Shown in pieces: positions 14,600 to 15,481 of a stretch of 15,481 nucleotides of DNA. Position 1 is the first letter of the stretch. The number at the start of each line of letters is the position of its first letter. The translations under genes were made by a program, and so were the position numbers. This stretch comes from JBNJEM01 sp051745935. GTDB lineage: Bacteria > Planctomycetota > Planctomycetia > Pirellulales > Pirellulaceae. Location of the stretch: NCBI GenBank assembly GCA_051745935.1, contig JBNJEM010000107.1:1-15481 (forward strand), written 5' to 3'. Below the pieces are notes generated by a model. That model was not told the origin of the DNA, did not search any database, and saw only the letters and a program-made list of their open reading frames with translations.

Positions 14600-14745
14600 C
14601 GGACGGCCAAACGGCCGTGTTTTGGCATGTGTCGACGAAAATCATTTGCCGGGAACGACATACACGTGTCATAAGCGCGCTGGATCCACTCAGGGCGCGG
14701 ATGTAGCCTCTGATTTCCCTTGCATGACGACGGAGCCAACTGCCG
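14600..14745 (-). repeat. 146-bp inverted repeat, right copy (B)
   Basis: This is the reverse-complement partner of 11150-11295, of identical length. It contains AAAACACGGCCGTTTGGCC near its inner end. It lies about 80 bp from the transposase middle fragment, on the side away from the sulfatase, and with copy A brackets about 3.3 kb. Confidence 0.85.
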
Positions 14746-14822
14746 CAGGTGGACCAGCCCGAGGACGAAGCGTTCAGACAACCAAACCGTCGTCCAACAC
14801 GACCAGGACGGGGCGAGCGGGA

Positions 14823-14995
14823 TTTCTACGCCGCCTCGGCGCCCAGGATTGGCGGTTGGTCGATTATTGGATCGACCGATTGGGGCTCACCCGTCTGGCT
14901 GGACCCCCCTACGGCGTTCTCTCCGGTGGTGAGCAGCGGAAGACCCGGTTGGCGATGAGTTTCGGGGCTCCACCCTCGTGGCACCCCGCCATGTC
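14823..14995 (+). pseudogene. Possible ABC-ATPase fragment
   Basis: One frame reads RLVDYWIDRLGLTRLAG, then PYGVLSGGEQRKTRLAMSF. LSGGEQRKTRLA resembles the ABC signature (LSGGQ/E) with its usual helix, preceded by the helical region that ends in a RLGL..LA.RPYG pattern. No Walker A before it or Walker B/D-loop after it is present. The frame continues only into non-homologous sequence to TGA near 15017. It is at best a short relic of an ABC-type gene. Confidence 0.4.
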
Positions 14996-15017
14996 TGATA
15001 ATCGTCGTAAGTGTTAA

Positions 15018-15481
15018 CTGAAAAAGGTTTTGCGTAGGATCTTGGGTCGGCGGACAAGCTCCTCTCTTTCCATTTTTCCGGCCAGAGACTGTTTGTGCAT
15101 TGACAATGTAAATCCGAGACCGATAATCGAGGCACCTGATGTAAATCCACGCTGAGCCTCTCAGCGAGCACGGAAATGGCTGAGAACGAATACCTCGATT
15201 CCACGAAAGCTCGTCGCTGGCACGCCGTGGCACAGGTCATTCGGGAGTGGCTTTACCTCGACAGCTCTCAAGCAGACACACGTAGCACTCCCCAGAGCAG
15301 AAGCAGGAAAAGAGTACACGCGGTCAATCTCACCCCTGGGATCCCCCTCTGGCTGGGACCTGGGAGGTGCACGCCACCGCCACACTCCAGGAAATGCGGT
15401 TGGGTGCCGCGGTCGAACAGACCCACGCGTGCAGCACGAGTGAGCGCTGCCCGCTTTCCTGCTCCAGGACGTTCCGTTCAC
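15018..15481. other. Right end of the window, no gene supported
   Basis: It includes a small hairpin GCTGAG-cct-CTCAGC at 15151-15165 and two TGTAAATCC motifs (about 15106-15114 and 15139-15147). A plus-strand frame from ATG 15176 (MAENEYLDSTKARRWHAVAQ) stays open to the end of the window. A minus-strand frame is also open over the same bases. Neither matches a family, and the plus-frame has only a weak GGAA upstream. Confidence 0.4.

Noticed and set aside
15176..15481. Plus-strand frame open to the window end, starting MAENEYLDSTKARR
   Set aside because: Could be a partial gene, but the ribosome-binding site is weak, composition turns low-information after 45 codons, and the opposite strand is equally open.
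1..15481. tRNA or rRNA genes
   Set aside because: No GTTCGANNC-type T-loop in a cloverleaf context and no rRNA-like conserved block was seen by eye.

Overview
The window looks like chromosomal DNA of a planctomycete, most likely Pirellulales or a close relative. The case rests on protein families that are typical of that phylum: a DUF1559 pseudopilin-like protein, a DUF1583 protein, an M56/BlaR1-type membrane peptidase with its BlaI repressor, a secreted ThuA plus TIM-barrel fusion, a sulfatase with a C-terminal concanavalin-like domain, an RHS-repeat remnant, and pieces of a Y1-like (RAYT-related) transposase. This is inferred from recognised families, not from a search.

Left part (1-2490): an orphan XRE helix-turn-helix regulator (263-1087) lies between two copies of an approximately 185-bp palindromic repeat built like a REPIN (paired inverted 19-nt hairpins). 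The second copy ends exactly where a DUF1573 gene on the minus strand is cut off. A short remnant resembling gamma-glutamyltransferase lies between.

Middle left (2490-7400): four intact genes. A DUF1583 protein and a DUF1559 protein lie on the plus strand. A blaI-blaR1-like pair is on the minus strand. Its promoter region is very readable: TTGACA-17-TATACT, with two dyad operators of the form TTAGAC-N5-GTCTAA, one of them perfect. The peptidase carries a large extracytoplasmic domain that resembles a LolA-type lipoprotein-binding fold rather than a penicillin sensor.

Middle (7400-8573): a repeat-rich gene graveyard. It holds a large stem-loop followed by a T-rich run, an RHS C-terminal fragment interrupted by an 84-bp hairpin-rich insertion, five GGTTCGTT motifs at 11/11/20/20-bp spacing, 63-bp direct repeats, and a second REPIN-like family.

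Right part (8574-14350): carbohydrate catabolism on the minus strand. One gene is an intact secreted ThuA/sugar-isomerase fusion. The other is a sulfatase whose reading frame runs into fragments of two further glycan-related genes, a propeller-type glycosidase-like protein and a DUF5060/apiosidase-like protein, apparently joined by deletions. The sulfatase block is bracketed by 146-bp inverted repeats (127/146 identical, no gaps) and by two transposase fragments in opposite orientation.

Right end (14350-15481): a transposase piece, a possible ABC-ATPase fragment, and about 450 bp with no supportable gene. Overall the window combines a few intact regulatory or catabolic genes with a decaying, repeat-driven accessory region. 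No complete new defence or mobile system is visible. The best leads are the REPIN/RAYT relics and the BlaI-controlled sensor peptidase.
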